A stretch of 64,000 bases of DNA. It comes from Geodermatophilus bullaregiensis. GTDB taxonomy: Bacteria > Actinomycetota > Actinomycetes > Mycobacteriales > Geodermatophilaceae. This document shows positions 1 through 7,626 of this stretch, piece after piece. A program made the translations under genes and the position numbers. The stretch is taken from positions 2,170,001 through 2,234,000 of the forward strand of contig NZ_JAFBCJ010000001.1 of the NCBI RefSeq assembly GCF_016907675.1, given 5' to 3'. How positions within the stretch are numbered: position 1 is the first letter of the stretch; the number at the start of each line of letters is the position of its first letter. Below the pieces are notes generated by a model that was not told the origin of the DNA, made no database searches, and saw nothing but the letters and a program-made list of their open reading frames with translations.

Positions 1-1966
1 CCTCGTCGATCGCGTACGACCGGCGGCGCAGGGCTCGGCCGACGACCTGCTCACACAGCAACTGGGTGCCGAACGCGCGGACGCCGAGAACGTGCGTGAC
101 GGTGTTGGCGTCCCAGCCCTCGGTGAGCATGGAGACGGAGACGACGCAGCGGACGTTTTCGCCTAGCTTGCCAGGCTTGCCGACGGTGTTCATGACCTCG
201 CGGAGGAGGTCCTCGTCGGTGAGGGCGTCTGCGTCGCGACCAGGGAACCGGGTGCGGTACTCGGCCTTGAATTCCTCGATCTCCCGTCCTGCGATGCGCT
301 TGAACTCCGGGCTCATCGCCTCACCGGACTCCAGCTGTTGAGAATCCACGAGGATGGTGCGCGGGCGATCCCGCCAGCCACCGCGTTCGTCGTCGTTGCG
401 GAACAGCGGCAGGCCGCCGCTCTGGACGACCGGGCGGTTGAAGCCGGGGAGCTGCTTCTCCCAGCCGGCGATGTAGTCGAACACCCGTTTGGAGACGGCG
501 GTGTTGTTGCAGACGACGATGAACACCGGCGGCGTAGCGCCGGCGATGGCGGGGTCGCTTGCCTCCCAGTCCCGAAAGGCCTGCTCGTAGTTGCTGTACA
601 GGCTGTGCAGCGCGGCCTTGACCTCGTCGGGCAGCACCGGTTCTTCGCCGACCGCTTCGGCGCGCCGGCCGCGCTTGGGCAGCTGGTCGCGGATGTGTAC
701 CCATAGGTCGCGGAACGTGGGCATGTCGGCCGGGGCGGCGTTGTCATCGACCGGCAGCCGGGGGATTTTCACGACTCCGGCCTCGATGGCGTCGATCAGC
801 GAGAAGTCGGAGACCACCCAAGGGAACAGAGTTCCCTCCCCGTAGCCGGAGCCCTTGAGGAAGAACGGTGTGGCAGAGAGGTCGTAGATGCGGCGAATGC
901 CGTATTTGGCGTGCACGGCCTTCAGTCCGTTGAGCCACTGGTGGGCTTCGCTGGCCCGGGCGGCTGCTTCCCTCTTCTCCTCGCCGGTGAGCTTCTCCTG
1001 CTGGGCATGTATGTCCGGCACGGCCGGCCCCTGCCAGCAGTGGTGGGCCTCGTCGTTGAGAACGACGATGTTGGTCTTGCCGCCGCTGCGGTTGGCCAGG
1101 TCGCGGCAGACTCGGCGTGCCATCTGGTCGGGCGTCTCAGTGAACGGGCTCGGCCCGTCCCCGGAGTTGAGGATCTCCTTCGCGAGCTTGCCGGCGTTAG
1201 CACCGGCTCCGGTCTCCTTCCGCCCGAACTGATGGAAATTCACGATCGCGACGCGGGCACGCTCGATGCCGGCCCGGAGGTCAGGCGGCACGAGGTCCAT
1301 CGCGTCGTAGTAGTTCTCCGGGTCCGAGGGCAGCAGGACGCGCAGTCGATCGCGAATGGTGATGCCGGGCGCGACGACGAGAAAAGCGTCCGAGTAGGAC
1401 CGGCTGCCGGGGCCCATCGGGTTGGCCGCCTTGTTGCAGGCGTGCCAGGCGATGAGCATGGCCATGACGAGGGTCTTGCCCGAGCCGGTCGCCATCTTGT
1501 GCGCGATGCGGGGTAGCCCGTCGTTGAACGTCCCGTTGTGCTCGCGCAGTTCGTTGCCGAACGCCGGGTCGGTCTTCTGCGCGACTTCGCTGAGCCAGAT
1601 CGCCGTCTCCAGCGCCTCGATCTGGGCGAAGAACAGCGGTCGTCCGCGGTCCGGGCGTGTCCAGTGCGCGAGCAGGGCCTTGCTCGTGTTGGTCGCGCCC
1701 GCGTAGCGCTGTTTGCGCCAGACGTCGAGCTTGCCGCGGATCAGGTTCACCTGGTCGTTGGTTTTGAGTCGGTCCTCAGTCCAGTCCAGCGCGAGGGACA
1801 GCTGCCCAGACCGACGCTGGGCCTGCGGTACAGGCATGAAGTACTGCGAGGGCCTGCGCTTCCCGACGATCTCGTTGGTGATCCCGTCGTCGTCGAACCG
1901 GAAGTGCCTCCCCGGCTCGACGTAGGGCGAATTCAGGATCGGGTTATCGATCACCCGGTCGACCAC
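1..1966 (-). CDS. Type III-like restriction endonuclease, helicase subunit (partial, C-terminus off the left edge)
   Basis: About 655 codons of a long DEAD/DEAH helicase-nuclease read leftwards out of the window. The start is the GTG at 1966: an in-frame TGA lies 15 nt upstream and a GAGGTGG ribosome site precedes it. The protein begins VDRVIDNPI, has a Walker A ATGSGKT near residue 157, a DEAH-type box NDEAHHC near 304, motif III SATPFF, and later a helicase motif V-like TEGWDANTV and motif VI-like QVVGRALRRR. This order matches the BPTD_3080-type restriction endonucleases related to type III Res subunits, which translocate on DNA and cut foreign DNA; the C-terminal nuclease would lie outside. 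The partner methylase is not visible. Base composition is clearly less GC-rich than the rest of the window, consistent with horizontal transfer next to the tRNA-Lys gene. Confidence 0.85.
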   Translation of the reverse strand, partial: MVDRVIDNPILNSPYVEPGRHFRFDDDGITNEIVGKRRPSQYFMPVPQAQRRSGQLSLALDWTEDRLKTNDQVNLIRGKLDVWRKQRYAGATNTSKALLAHWTRPDRGRPLFFAQIEALETAIWLSEVAQKTDPAFGNELREHNGTFNDGLPRIAHKMATGSGKTLVMAMLIAWHACNKAANPMGPGSRSYSDAFLVVAPGITIRDRLRVLLPSDPENYYDAMDLVPPDLRAGIERARVAIVNFHQFGRKETGAGANAGKLAKEILNSGDGPSPFTETPDQMARRVCRDLANRSGGKTNIVVLNDEAHHCWQGPAVPDIHAQQEKLTGEEKREAAARASEAHQWLNGLKAVHAKYGIRRIYDLSATPFFLKGSGYGEGTLFPWVVSDFSLIDAIEAGVVKIPRLPVDDNAAPADMPTFRDLWVHIRDQLPKRGRRAEAVGEEPVLPDEVKAALHSLYSNYEQAFRDWEASDPAIAGATPPVFIVVCNNTAVSKRVFDYIAGWEKQLPGFNRPVVQSGGLPLFRNDDERGGWRDRPRTILVDSQQLESGEAMSPEFKRIAGREIEEFKAEYRTRFPGRDADALTDEDLLREVMNTVGKPGKLGENVRCVVSVSMLTEGWDANTVTHVLGVRAFGTQLLCEQVVGRALRRRSYAIDE

Positions 1967-2307
1967 TTTGTTGCCACCTCACCGCGTACCGCAGGTTGCG
2001 GAACCGCTACTTGCCGTCAGCACGTTAGCCGGTTGGGCTGCGATCGCCCATGTCTCAGGCAGACGCGTCGGCCAGGAGCACGGGTTTCGGGGATGGTTCG
2101 CAGCCTCGAGTGAGGCCTACGCGTGTCGCGAGGCCCCTCGCGCGGCGCCGGTTGTCAGCCACGCCCTTCGAGGAGGCAGACAGCACCGTCAGCGATCGCG
2201 ATTGCCGTGATCGACGACCAAATCGGGGGATAACCGGGGGATGGCAGCCACCGCGCTACTTTCAAGACGCCAATGCAACTCCAAACGTCCAGCTCAGTCC
2301 GGGTCCG
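1967..2307. other. Gene-free, relatively AT-rich spacer between the restriction gene and tRNA-Lys
   Basis: No convincing coding frame, integrase fragment or tRNA remnant is seen here. The only recognisable signal is the ribosome binding site of the restriction gene at about 1974-1980. The composition (runs such as ggggataaccggggg and tactttcaagacgcc) is less GC-rich than the chromosome to the right. It lies on the 3' side of the tRNA, where tRNA-targeted islands insert. Confidence 0.5.
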
Positions 2308-2383
2308 TGGTGGGCCCCGTGGGGATCGAACCCACAACCCGCGGATTAAAAGTCCGCTGCTCTGCCAGTTGAGCTAGAGGCCC
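2308..2383 (-). tRNA. tRNA-Lys (anticodon TTT)
   Basis: The minus strand folds as a full cloverleaf: acceptor GGGCCTC with GGGGCCC, anticodon stem GCGGA/TCCGC around loop CTTTTAA (anticodon TTT, lysine), and a T arm with GGTTCGATCCC. CCA is encoded. Its 3' end faces the restriction gene and the compositional boundary. Confidence 0.95.
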
Positions 2384-2520
2384 GGTGGGCGCAGGGAGAC
2401 CCCGGACGACGCGCGGGAGGTCCGGAGGTCTCGCAGCCCGGTCCGAGGTTACCGCCGGGGCCGGCGACCCCTCGCCCAGCGCATCGGCACGCGGGCGGTC
2501 CCCCGTGGCGCCGTCGACCG

Positions 2521-3255
2521 TCACCCGTCCCGGCCGCGCTGCACCTCCTCGACGAGGTCGTGGGCGATGTCGCGCAGCTTGCGCTGCGCCGTCTGGGACT
2601 GCTTGGCCAGCAGGTCGAACGCCGCGTCGGCGGACAATCCGTGGCGGCTCATGAGGATGCCCTTCGCCTGGTCGATCACCGCACGGGACTCCAGTGCGCG
2701 CTGCAGCTGGGCCGCCAGCTGGGCGGTGCTGGAATAGAGACCGGCGTTGGCGACGGCCACCGCGGCATAACTGGCGAACGTGGTCGCGAGCTCCCGCGTC
2801 TGCTCGTCGAAGGTGCCGCCGTCGGTGCCGTAGACGTTCAGCGCACCGATGACCTGGCGCGGCACGGGCAGACCCACCGAGAGGGAGTGCGTGATGCCGT
2901 GGTGCCGCGCCGCCCGACCGAAGTCGGGATAGGCGGCACTGTCGGCGGTGTCGTCGATCGGGATGGTCACGCCGGAGACCGCGGCGTCCATGCAGGGACC
3001 GAACCCCGCCTCGTACTGCCGTTCGTCGAGCTGGGCGGCCAGCGGCCCGGTGAAGGCCGCACTCTCAACGTCGCCGTCGTGCATGAGGGTCACCGACACC
3101 TCCGCGGCACCGGGGATGGTGCGCTTGGCCAGCTCCGCCACCCGGGCCAGCGTGGCCGACAGCGGCTGCTCACCCAGCATGATCTTGCTCAGTTCGGCGA
3201 AGGTGGCTCGGGGGTCCTGGGGCGGCTGGGCGCCGCCGGTACCGGGCGTGGACAC
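2521..3255 (-). CDS. GAF and ANTAR domain regulator
   Basis: A 244-residue cytoplasmic signalling protein. Residues about 20-165 form a GAF sensor domain, and the C-terminal 60 residues are an ANTAR domain (ESRAVIDQAKGILM...AFDLL). ANTAR domains bind paired RNA hairpins in nascent transcripts and prevent termination. The GTG at 3255 is chosen because GAGGA lies 5-6 nt upstream and the GAF homology begins about 15 residues in; a longer frame to 3735 has no family homology. A perfect inverted repeat (3257-3283) sits directly upstream and contains the ribosome site, so translation or transcription may be controlled there. The GAF ligand is unknown. Confidence 0.85.
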   Translation of the reverse strand: MSTPGTGGAQPPQDPRATFAELSKIMLGEQPLSATLARVAELAKRTIPGAAEVSVTLMHDGDVESAAFTGPLAAQLDERQYEAGFGPCMDAAVSGVTIPIDDTADSAAYPDFGRAARHHGITHSLSVGLPVPRQVIGALNVYGTDGGTFDEQTRELATTFASYAAVAVANAGLYSSTAQLAAQLQRALESRAVIDQAKGILMSRHGLSADAAFDLLAKQSQTAQRKLRDIAHDLVEEVQRGRDG

Positions 3256-3256
3256 G

Positions 3257-3283
3257 GCAGTCCTCGATTCGAACGAGGACTGC
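3257..3283. promoter_or_regulatory. Perfect inverted repeat over the ribosome site of the GAF-ANTAR gene
   Basis: Arms GCAGTCCTCG and CGAGGACTGC (10 bp) flank ATTCGAA. The repeat ends 2 nt before the GTG and includes the GAGGA Shine-Dalgarno sequence, so an RNA hairpin would hide it. It could equally be a protein operator. Confidence 0.55.
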
Positions 3284-3700
3284 GGTGTCGAACCTCGCGA
3301 CAGTCCGGATGGAGGCGCCGCCGACCGAACACGAGAGAGGGCCGGACGAGAGCCGGGACCACACTGCTGCAGCCCGCCGGCAGACGGTCGTCGGGACGGC
3401 GCCGACTCGCCGTGATCGTGGAACCGACGTGCTGCCTGCGACGCTACTCGCGTCTGCCTCGGGGGAGCCCGACGTCTCCGGGAGCGCACACCTGCGTGAC
3501 GGCTGGCCGGTGGCGCCGTCGCCGGGTTGGCCGCATGCGCCCGTGCGGGGATAGTGAGGTGGACCTGTCCGGGTGACCGCCTCGTCAGCAGGGCGCCGGA
3601 GCACGTCAGCGGGTGCCCGGCCGTGGTCGCCCCGCTCCGTCCCGTCGTCGAGCCCAGTTCACGGCTCCGACCGACCGCTCCCATCCGCGAAGGACCCCCG
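3284..3700. other. Gene-free region between two divergent genes
   Basis: It separates the GAF-ANTAR gene from the rightward 99-residue ORF. Frames open across it show no family resemblance and lack ribosome sites. It presumably carries the divergent promoters, but no clear -35/-10 pair could be assigned. Confidence 0.4.
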
Positions 3701-4000
3701 GTGCCCGCCTCCGCCGTCTGCCCCCTGACCGTCATCGCCTGGCGGTTGAGCGCTCTGCCCGCCCGCGACCTGTGGGGTCGCTACGTCGCGCTGGGCGGGA
3801 ACCGCCCTCGCGCCGCGCTCGACGAGTACCTCGCCGGCACCGCCGCGTGGAACACCTCGGAGCACAACGCTCTCACCCAGGCCCTCAACGAGCGCCTGTG
3901 GGACCTCGGTCACCCGAGCCTGGCCCCCTACCGCGAGCTGCGGGCCGACCGGGACGCGGTGGCCCCGGAGGTGCACGAGGGGTGGCCCGACACTGCGTAG
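3701..4000 (+). CDS. Small hypothetical protein
   Basis: A 99-residue soluble protein of unknown function. The GTG at 3701 is preceded by an AAGGA-like ribosome site about 7 nt upstream. The sequence is mixed in character, rich in Leu, Ala, Arg and Trp (LWGRYVALGG, AAWNTSEHNAL), with predicted helices and no signal peptide or membrane segment. Codon third positions are strongly GC-biased, as in real genes here. I do not recognise the family. It converges on a tiny membrane ORF at 4020-4118. Confidence 0.6.
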   Translation: MPASAVCPLTVIAWRLSALPARDLWGRYVALGGNRPRAALDEYLAGTAAWNTSEHNALTQALNERLWDLGHPSLAPYRELRADRDAVAPEVHEGWPDTA

Positions 4001-4019
4001 CCGCGTCGGCACGGGAGGC

Positions 4020-4118
4020 TCACAGCACGTCGAAGGCCAGCAGCAGGAGCAGCGTCAGCAGAGCGGAGACCAGCAGGCTGCCGAGGCAGCCCAGCCGGCT
4101 GGAGAAGAGGAAGAACAC
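4020..4118 (-). CDS. Predicted 32-residue single-pass membrane peptide
   Basis: On the minus strand a GTG at 4118 opens a 32-codon frame, beginning MFFLFSSRLGCLG and ending in a leucine-rich hydrophobic stretch (LLTLLLLLAFDVL) then TGA. The pattern of a short basic N-terminus, Gly-Cys-Leu and one transmembrane helix resembles very small membrane proteins seen widely in actinobacteria, usually unannotated. No strong ribosome site precedes the GTG; a TTG 11 codons upstream would give 43 residues. Moderate to low certainty. Confidence 0.42.
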   Translation of the reverse strand: MFFLFSSRLGCLGSLLVSALLTLLLLLAFDVL

Positions 4119-4334
4119 CGACCGGGGGTGCCCGGCGACCGCCTGGTGCAACCGTGCGTGACCGGCGCCACCATCACTCCGACGAGCAACACCCGTTCAG
4201 GGGATCGCCGCGGACGTCGTCCGCTACGTAGCGTCATCGCCAGCGCGGAGGACGACGAGCCCGCGCGCCCGACCCCGGTCCGGCCGTCCCGTTCCCCCCG
4301 GGCCGGCCGGACCGGTCCGGTGTGGGCACCGTTC

Positions 4335-5204
4335 TCACCCGCAGACGCGGTCCACCAGCGCCGCGAGCTCGTCCCGCTGCCCCTGGTCCAGCGGCAGATC
4401 GGCAGGCACCTCGTCCTCGCCTCCCACCTGCAGCCCCAGCAGGAACGCGTAGGGCTGCTTGACCTCGGCGAGGGCGTGCGGGTCGCAGCGGCCCATCGTG
4501 AACTCGACCCCCACCTCGAGCGTCGACTCCCCCGCCTCCAGCGTCCGCGGTAGGTCCGCGGTGGCGGCGTAGAGGACGTTGCCCTCCAGCCGGGTCACGG
4601 TCACCGGCCGGTCGTCGTCGCCGGTGCGCGTGAGCGTCAGGGTGCCGGTGACCGCGTCGCCGTCCGGGGACACCCCGGTCACGGCGACGTCCGCGACGGC
4701 CAGGACGGCCTGCACCGCGCACGCCTCGGTGTGGATCCGGGTGAGCACCTCGGCGGCCAGCGGCACCAGCAGCTGCTCGGTCCGCCCGTCGGGCCGGACG
4801 ACGGTCAGCCGCGCGGCGGCCGGCTCCGCGGCCCGCTCGCACACCACCGCGCCGTACTGCGCGGGCAGGTCGAAGGTCCGGCCGGGCGTGAACCCGACGT
4901 CCACCGCGCGGTCGGGCAGCGGCGCGAAGCCGGCGGAGTCGATGGCCACGGAGGTGACGGTGAACGGCTCGGCACCGGTGTCGGTGACCGTCACCTGCAC
5001 CTGTCCGCCCACGGCCTCGTCGGTGCGCCACTGCCGCACCTCGGCCTCGATCCCCGGGACGGCGAGCACGGCCGGCCCCGGGGAGGGGGTCGCCGACGAC
5101 GGGACGGACGACGACGCGGACGACGACGCGGCGGGGCCGGCGGGGTCCGCGCCACCGCACGCGGCGCACAGCAGGACGGCCAGTCCCGCCGCCGTCCGCC
5201 GCAT
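4335..5204 (-). CDS. Putative lipoprotein of unknown function
   Basis: A 289-residue secreted protein. The N-terminus MRRTAAGLAVLLCAACGG is a type II signal peptide with lipobox LCAAC, so it should be acylated at Cys16 and anchored outside the membrane. A Ser/Pro/Ala linker (residues about 22-50) follows, then a mostly beta-strand body with paired cysteines. No enzymatic motif is seen. TACGCT lies 8 nt before the ATG with no ribosome site, suggesting a leaderless transcript. It is downstream of the DUF2231-Rieske gene on the same strand (28 nt gap), but its own promoter argues for separate expression. Confidence 0.75.
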   Translation of the reverse strand: MRRTAAGLAVLLCAACGGADPAGPAASSSASSSVPSSATPSPGPAVLAVPGIEAEVRQWRTDEAVGGQVQVTVTDTGAEPFTVTSVAIDSAGFAPLPDRAVDVGFTPGRTFDLPAQYGAVVCERAAEPAAARLTVVRPDGRTEQLLVPLAAEVLTRIHTEACAVQAVLAVADVAVTGVSPDGDAVTGTLTLTRTGDDDRPVTVTRLEGNVLYAATADLPRTLEAGESTLEVGVEFTMGRCDPHALAEVKQPYAFLLGLQVGGEDEVPADLPLDQGQRDELAALVDRVCG

Positions 5205-5232
5205 GCCGCGGCAGCGTAGGCGGCGAGTGCCC

Positions 5233-6114
5233 CTACTGGTGCCGGCCGGGCAGCCGCGCCATCACGCGCCCGGCCTCCATGCGCACCTCGAGCTTCTCCT
5301 GCGGGTTGGCCGCCGGGCCGCGCCGCGGCTCGCCGTTCTCCAGGTCGAAGGCCGAGTCGTGCCACGGGCAGACCAGGCAGGAGTGGCCGCGCACCTCCTC
5401 GACGCTGCCCTCGTACAGCGGCCCGGCCAGGTGCGAGCAGGCCCCGACGAAGACGTCGACCCGCGCGCCCCGGCGGACCGCGGCCAGCGGGGCGGCCACC
5501 CCGCTGCCCTTGCCGGTGCGCAGCGCCGGCCGGCCCTCGGGCAGGTCGTCGAGCGGGCCGAGGTCGATCCAGTCGGTGGTCAGCGACCGTGCCGCCGTGG
5601 CTGCGTGCGAGGCACCCGAGGACTGCGCGTAGGACATGTGCCCGCCGATCGCGGCCGAGCCGGTCGCGATGCCCAGCCCGGCGTAGGACAGGACGCGGCC
5701 GAGCGTCCCGCGCCCCTTCGCCCGGGCGACCAGCGAGCCGACGTAGAGCCCGAGCGCGGCCACGTTGGACACCGCGTGCAGCGCGCCGAGCCGGCGCACG
5801 CCGATCTCCTGTTCCGACCAGTCGGCGGCCCCGGCCATGGCGGCGGGCACCGAGACGGCGACACCGGTGCCGATGAGCACCGTGGCGGCCGGTCGCAGCG
5901 GCGGGATGGCGTCGAGCAGGCCGGCCGAGGCCCAGCTGCCGACGGGGACCTGCACGAGCACCGGGTGCAGCGGGTGGCCCAGCCAGGTGCCGTGCAGCGC
6001 GTCCTTGACCGCGCCCGGCTTGAGGACCGCCTGCACCGCCTTGCGGGCCGGCTCGATGGCCTTGTCGAAGCTGCTCACGTCCGCGAGTCGGTCGAGGATC
6101 CCCATCAGGCTCAT
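5233..6114 (-). CDS. DUF2231 membrane domain fused to a Rieske [2Fe-2S] domain
   Basis: A 293-residue protein with two modules. Residues about 35-180 are a DUF2231 membrane domain of four hydrophobic helices (GTWLGHPLHPVLVQVP signature). Residues about 200-290 are a Rieske ferredoxin-like domain with CSH and CPWH iron ligands, two Cys and two His. It probably passes electrons at the membrane; the partner is unknown. The ATG at 6114 (MSLMGIL) is preferred, as it has a GGTAGGGG purine stretch upstream, though the Met three codons later is possible. This fusion is recurrent in actinobacteria; its role is not established. Confidence 0.82.
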   Translation of the reverse strand: MSLMGILDRLADVSSFDKAIEPARKAVQAVLKPGAVKDALHGTWLGHPLHPVLVQVPVGSWASAGLLDAIPPLRPAATVLIGTGVAVSVPAAMAGAADWSEQEIGVRRLGALHAVSNVAALGLYVGSLVARAKGRGTLGRVLSYAGLGIATGSAAIGGHMSYAQSSGASHAATAARSLTTDWIDLGPLDDLPEGRPALRTGKGSGVAAPLAAVRRGARVDVFVGACSHLAGPLYEGSVEEVRGHSCLVCPWHDSAFDLENGEPRRGPAANPQEKLEVRMEAGRVMARLPGRHQ

Positions 6115-6314
6115 GCGCGGGCCCCTACCCCCGCGGCGGCCCGACGATGCCGGGCGGACGACGGCGGGCCCGGAGTCGTCGCCGACCGTCACGGCACCCC
6201 ACTCGTGGGCGACCCCACACCACCGGGACGTTTCCCAGCGAGTAATGCGTTGGTCCACAGGTAACTGTCAGTGGCAAGGTCGAGAAAGACACTGTGCACC
6301 CCCGAGGAGAAGTC

Positions 6315-6782
6315 GTGACCTGCCCGTCGCTGCACCGCCCCGTGGCGGTCGCCGACCTCGCGGGTGAGGTCGCGGCCCTGGTGCGGTCGGACAGGGGCCT
6401 CGGGCAGTTCACCCGGTTCGTGCTCGTCGGCGGGCTCTCCAGCGCGGTCTACGCCCTGCTGTTCGTCCTGCTGCGCGGGCTGGGCGAGGTCCCGGCCAAC
6501 CTGATCGGTGCCGCACTGTCCTCGGTGCTGGCCAACGAGCTGCACCGTCGGCTGACCTTCCGTGCCGGCGAGCGGGTCGGCTGGTTCGCGGCGCAGTGGG
6601 AGGGCGGCGCGCTCTGCGTCGCGGGCATGGTCGCCACCAGCCTGGCGCTCCGCTGGGTCAACGAGGTCGTCCACGAGCCCGCCGTCCTCACCGAGATCCT
6701 GCTGATCGCCGCCGTCACGGCCACGATCGGCACCCTGCGGTTCCTGGCCCTGCGCTGGGTGTTCCGCCCGCACCCCGCCTGA
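6315..6782 (+). CDS. GtrA family membrane protein
   Basis: A 155-residue protein with four transmembrane helices and the GtrA signature (FTRFVLVGGLSSAVYALLF, then NEL.RRLTF). GtrA-like proteins are thought to flip polyprenyl-linked sugars used for cell-wall or O-antigen glycosylation. The GTG at 6315 has GAGGAG 5 nt upstream, a better start than the earlier ATG at 6294. It stands alone; no glycosyltransferase of the GtrB type is adjacent, so the lipid-linked substrate is unknown. Confidence 0.85.
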   Translation: MTCPSLHRPVAVADLAGEVAALVRSDRGLGQFTRFVLVGGLSSAVYALLFVLLRGLGEVPANLIGAALSSVLANELHRRLTFRAGERVGWFAAQWEGGALCVAGMVATSLALRWVNEVVHEPAVLTEILLIAAVTATIGTLRFLALRWVFRPHPA

Positions 6783-6891
6783 CCGGCCTCCCCCTCCCGT
6801 GCGACGTCCGGGAACACCGGCCGGCTCGCGTGCTGTTGGTTGAGGGCACAACCACCTGCCCGACCGTCTGCACGAGAGAGCCGAGGAAGCC

Positions 6892-7494
6892 ATGACCAGG
6901 ATCGCCGTCGTCTACTACTCCTCCACCGGCAACGTCCACCAGCTGGCCGCCGCCGTCGCCCAGGGCGCCGAGGAGGCCGGTGCCGAGGTGCGCCTGCGCC
7001 GGGTGCGCGAGCTGGCCCCCGACGAGGCCATCGACTCCAACCCGCTGTGGCGGGCGCACGTCGACACCACCGCGGGCGAGGTCCCGGAGGCCACTCCGGC
7101 CGACATGGAGTGGGCCGACGGGTACGCCCTCGGCAGCCCGACCCGCTTCGGCACCCCCGCCGCGCAGATGAAGCAGTTCATCGACACCCTCGGCGGGCTG
7201 TGGGCCACCGGGAAGCTGGCCGACAAGGGCGCCACCGCCTTCACCAGCGCGCAGAACGCCCACGGCGGCAACGAGTCGACGATCCTGACCTTCTTCAACG
7301 TCTTCTCGCACTTCGGCGCCGTCATCGTGCCGCCCGGCTACACCGACCCGCTGCTGTTCGAGGCCGGCGGCAACCCCTACGGCGTCTCCAACGCCTCGGG
7401 CGGCAAGTCGGCCACCGCGAGCGAGGCCGAGCTGGCCGCCGCCCGCTACCAGGGCCGCCGCCTGGCCGAGGTGACGGCGAAGCTCGTCGCCTGA
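6892..7494 (+). CDS. wrbA: NAD(P)H:quinone oxidoreductase WrbA
   Basis: A 200-residue flavodoxin-fold enzyme that reduces quinones by two electrons using FMN and NAD(P)H, limiting semiquinone radicals. The N-terminal FMN phosphate loop YYSSTGNVHQLA, the middle SPTRFGTPAAQMKQFID and the GGLWATGKLADKGATAF segment followed by HGGNE.T are typical of type IV (WrbA) enzymes, and the length is normal. A GAGGAAG ribosome site lies 4 nt before the ATG. A palindromic repeat element begins 22 nt after the stop. Confidence 0.95.
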   Translation: MTRIAVVYYSSTGNVHQLAAAVAQGAEEAGAEVRLRRVRELAPDEAIDSNPLWRAHVDTTAGEVPEATPADMEWADGYALGSPTRFGTPAAQMKQFIDTLGGLWATGKLADKGATAFTSAQNAHGGNESTILTFFNVFSHFGAVIVPPGYTDPLLFEAGGNPYGVSNASGGKSATASEAELAAARYQGRRLAEVTAKLVA

Positions 7495-7515
7495 GCCGCG
7501 GGCCGGCTCCGCGAC

Positions 7516-7590
7516 GATCAGGTGACCTGATCCCGGCGCGTCCTCCCTGACCGTCGGCGGCCGGGGAGGACGCGCTGCGGTGCGGTAGGA
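7516..7590. repeat. Dispersed palindromic element, copy 1
   Basis: Begins with the near-perfect palindrome GATCAGGTGACCTGATC (7516-7532), then a stem GCGCGTCCTCCC (7536-7547) / GGGAGGACGCGC (7564-7575), then TGCGGTGCGGTAGGACG. The same arrangement occurs at 39593 and 43167. It lies between wrbA and the metallophosphoesterase gene and may act as a terminator for wrbA. Confidence 0.8.
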
Positions 7591-7626
7591 CGTGCCGTGC
7601 TGCACCCCGCCGCTAGCCTCGGCGGG

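Noticed and set aside
1968-2349. Short forward frames between the restriction gene and tRNA-Lys
   Set aside because: They overlap the tRNA or lack ribosome sites and resemble no known protein.
2308-2383. An attachment-site direct repeat of the tRNA-Lys end within the window
   Set aside because: No second copy of the tRNA 3' segment was found to the left; it would lie beyond position 1 if it exists.
3256-3735. N-terminal extension of the GAF-ANTAR protein
   Set aside because: No homology, Arg/Pro/Ser-rich, and it would run through the inverted repeat; the GTG at 3255 has a good ribosome site.
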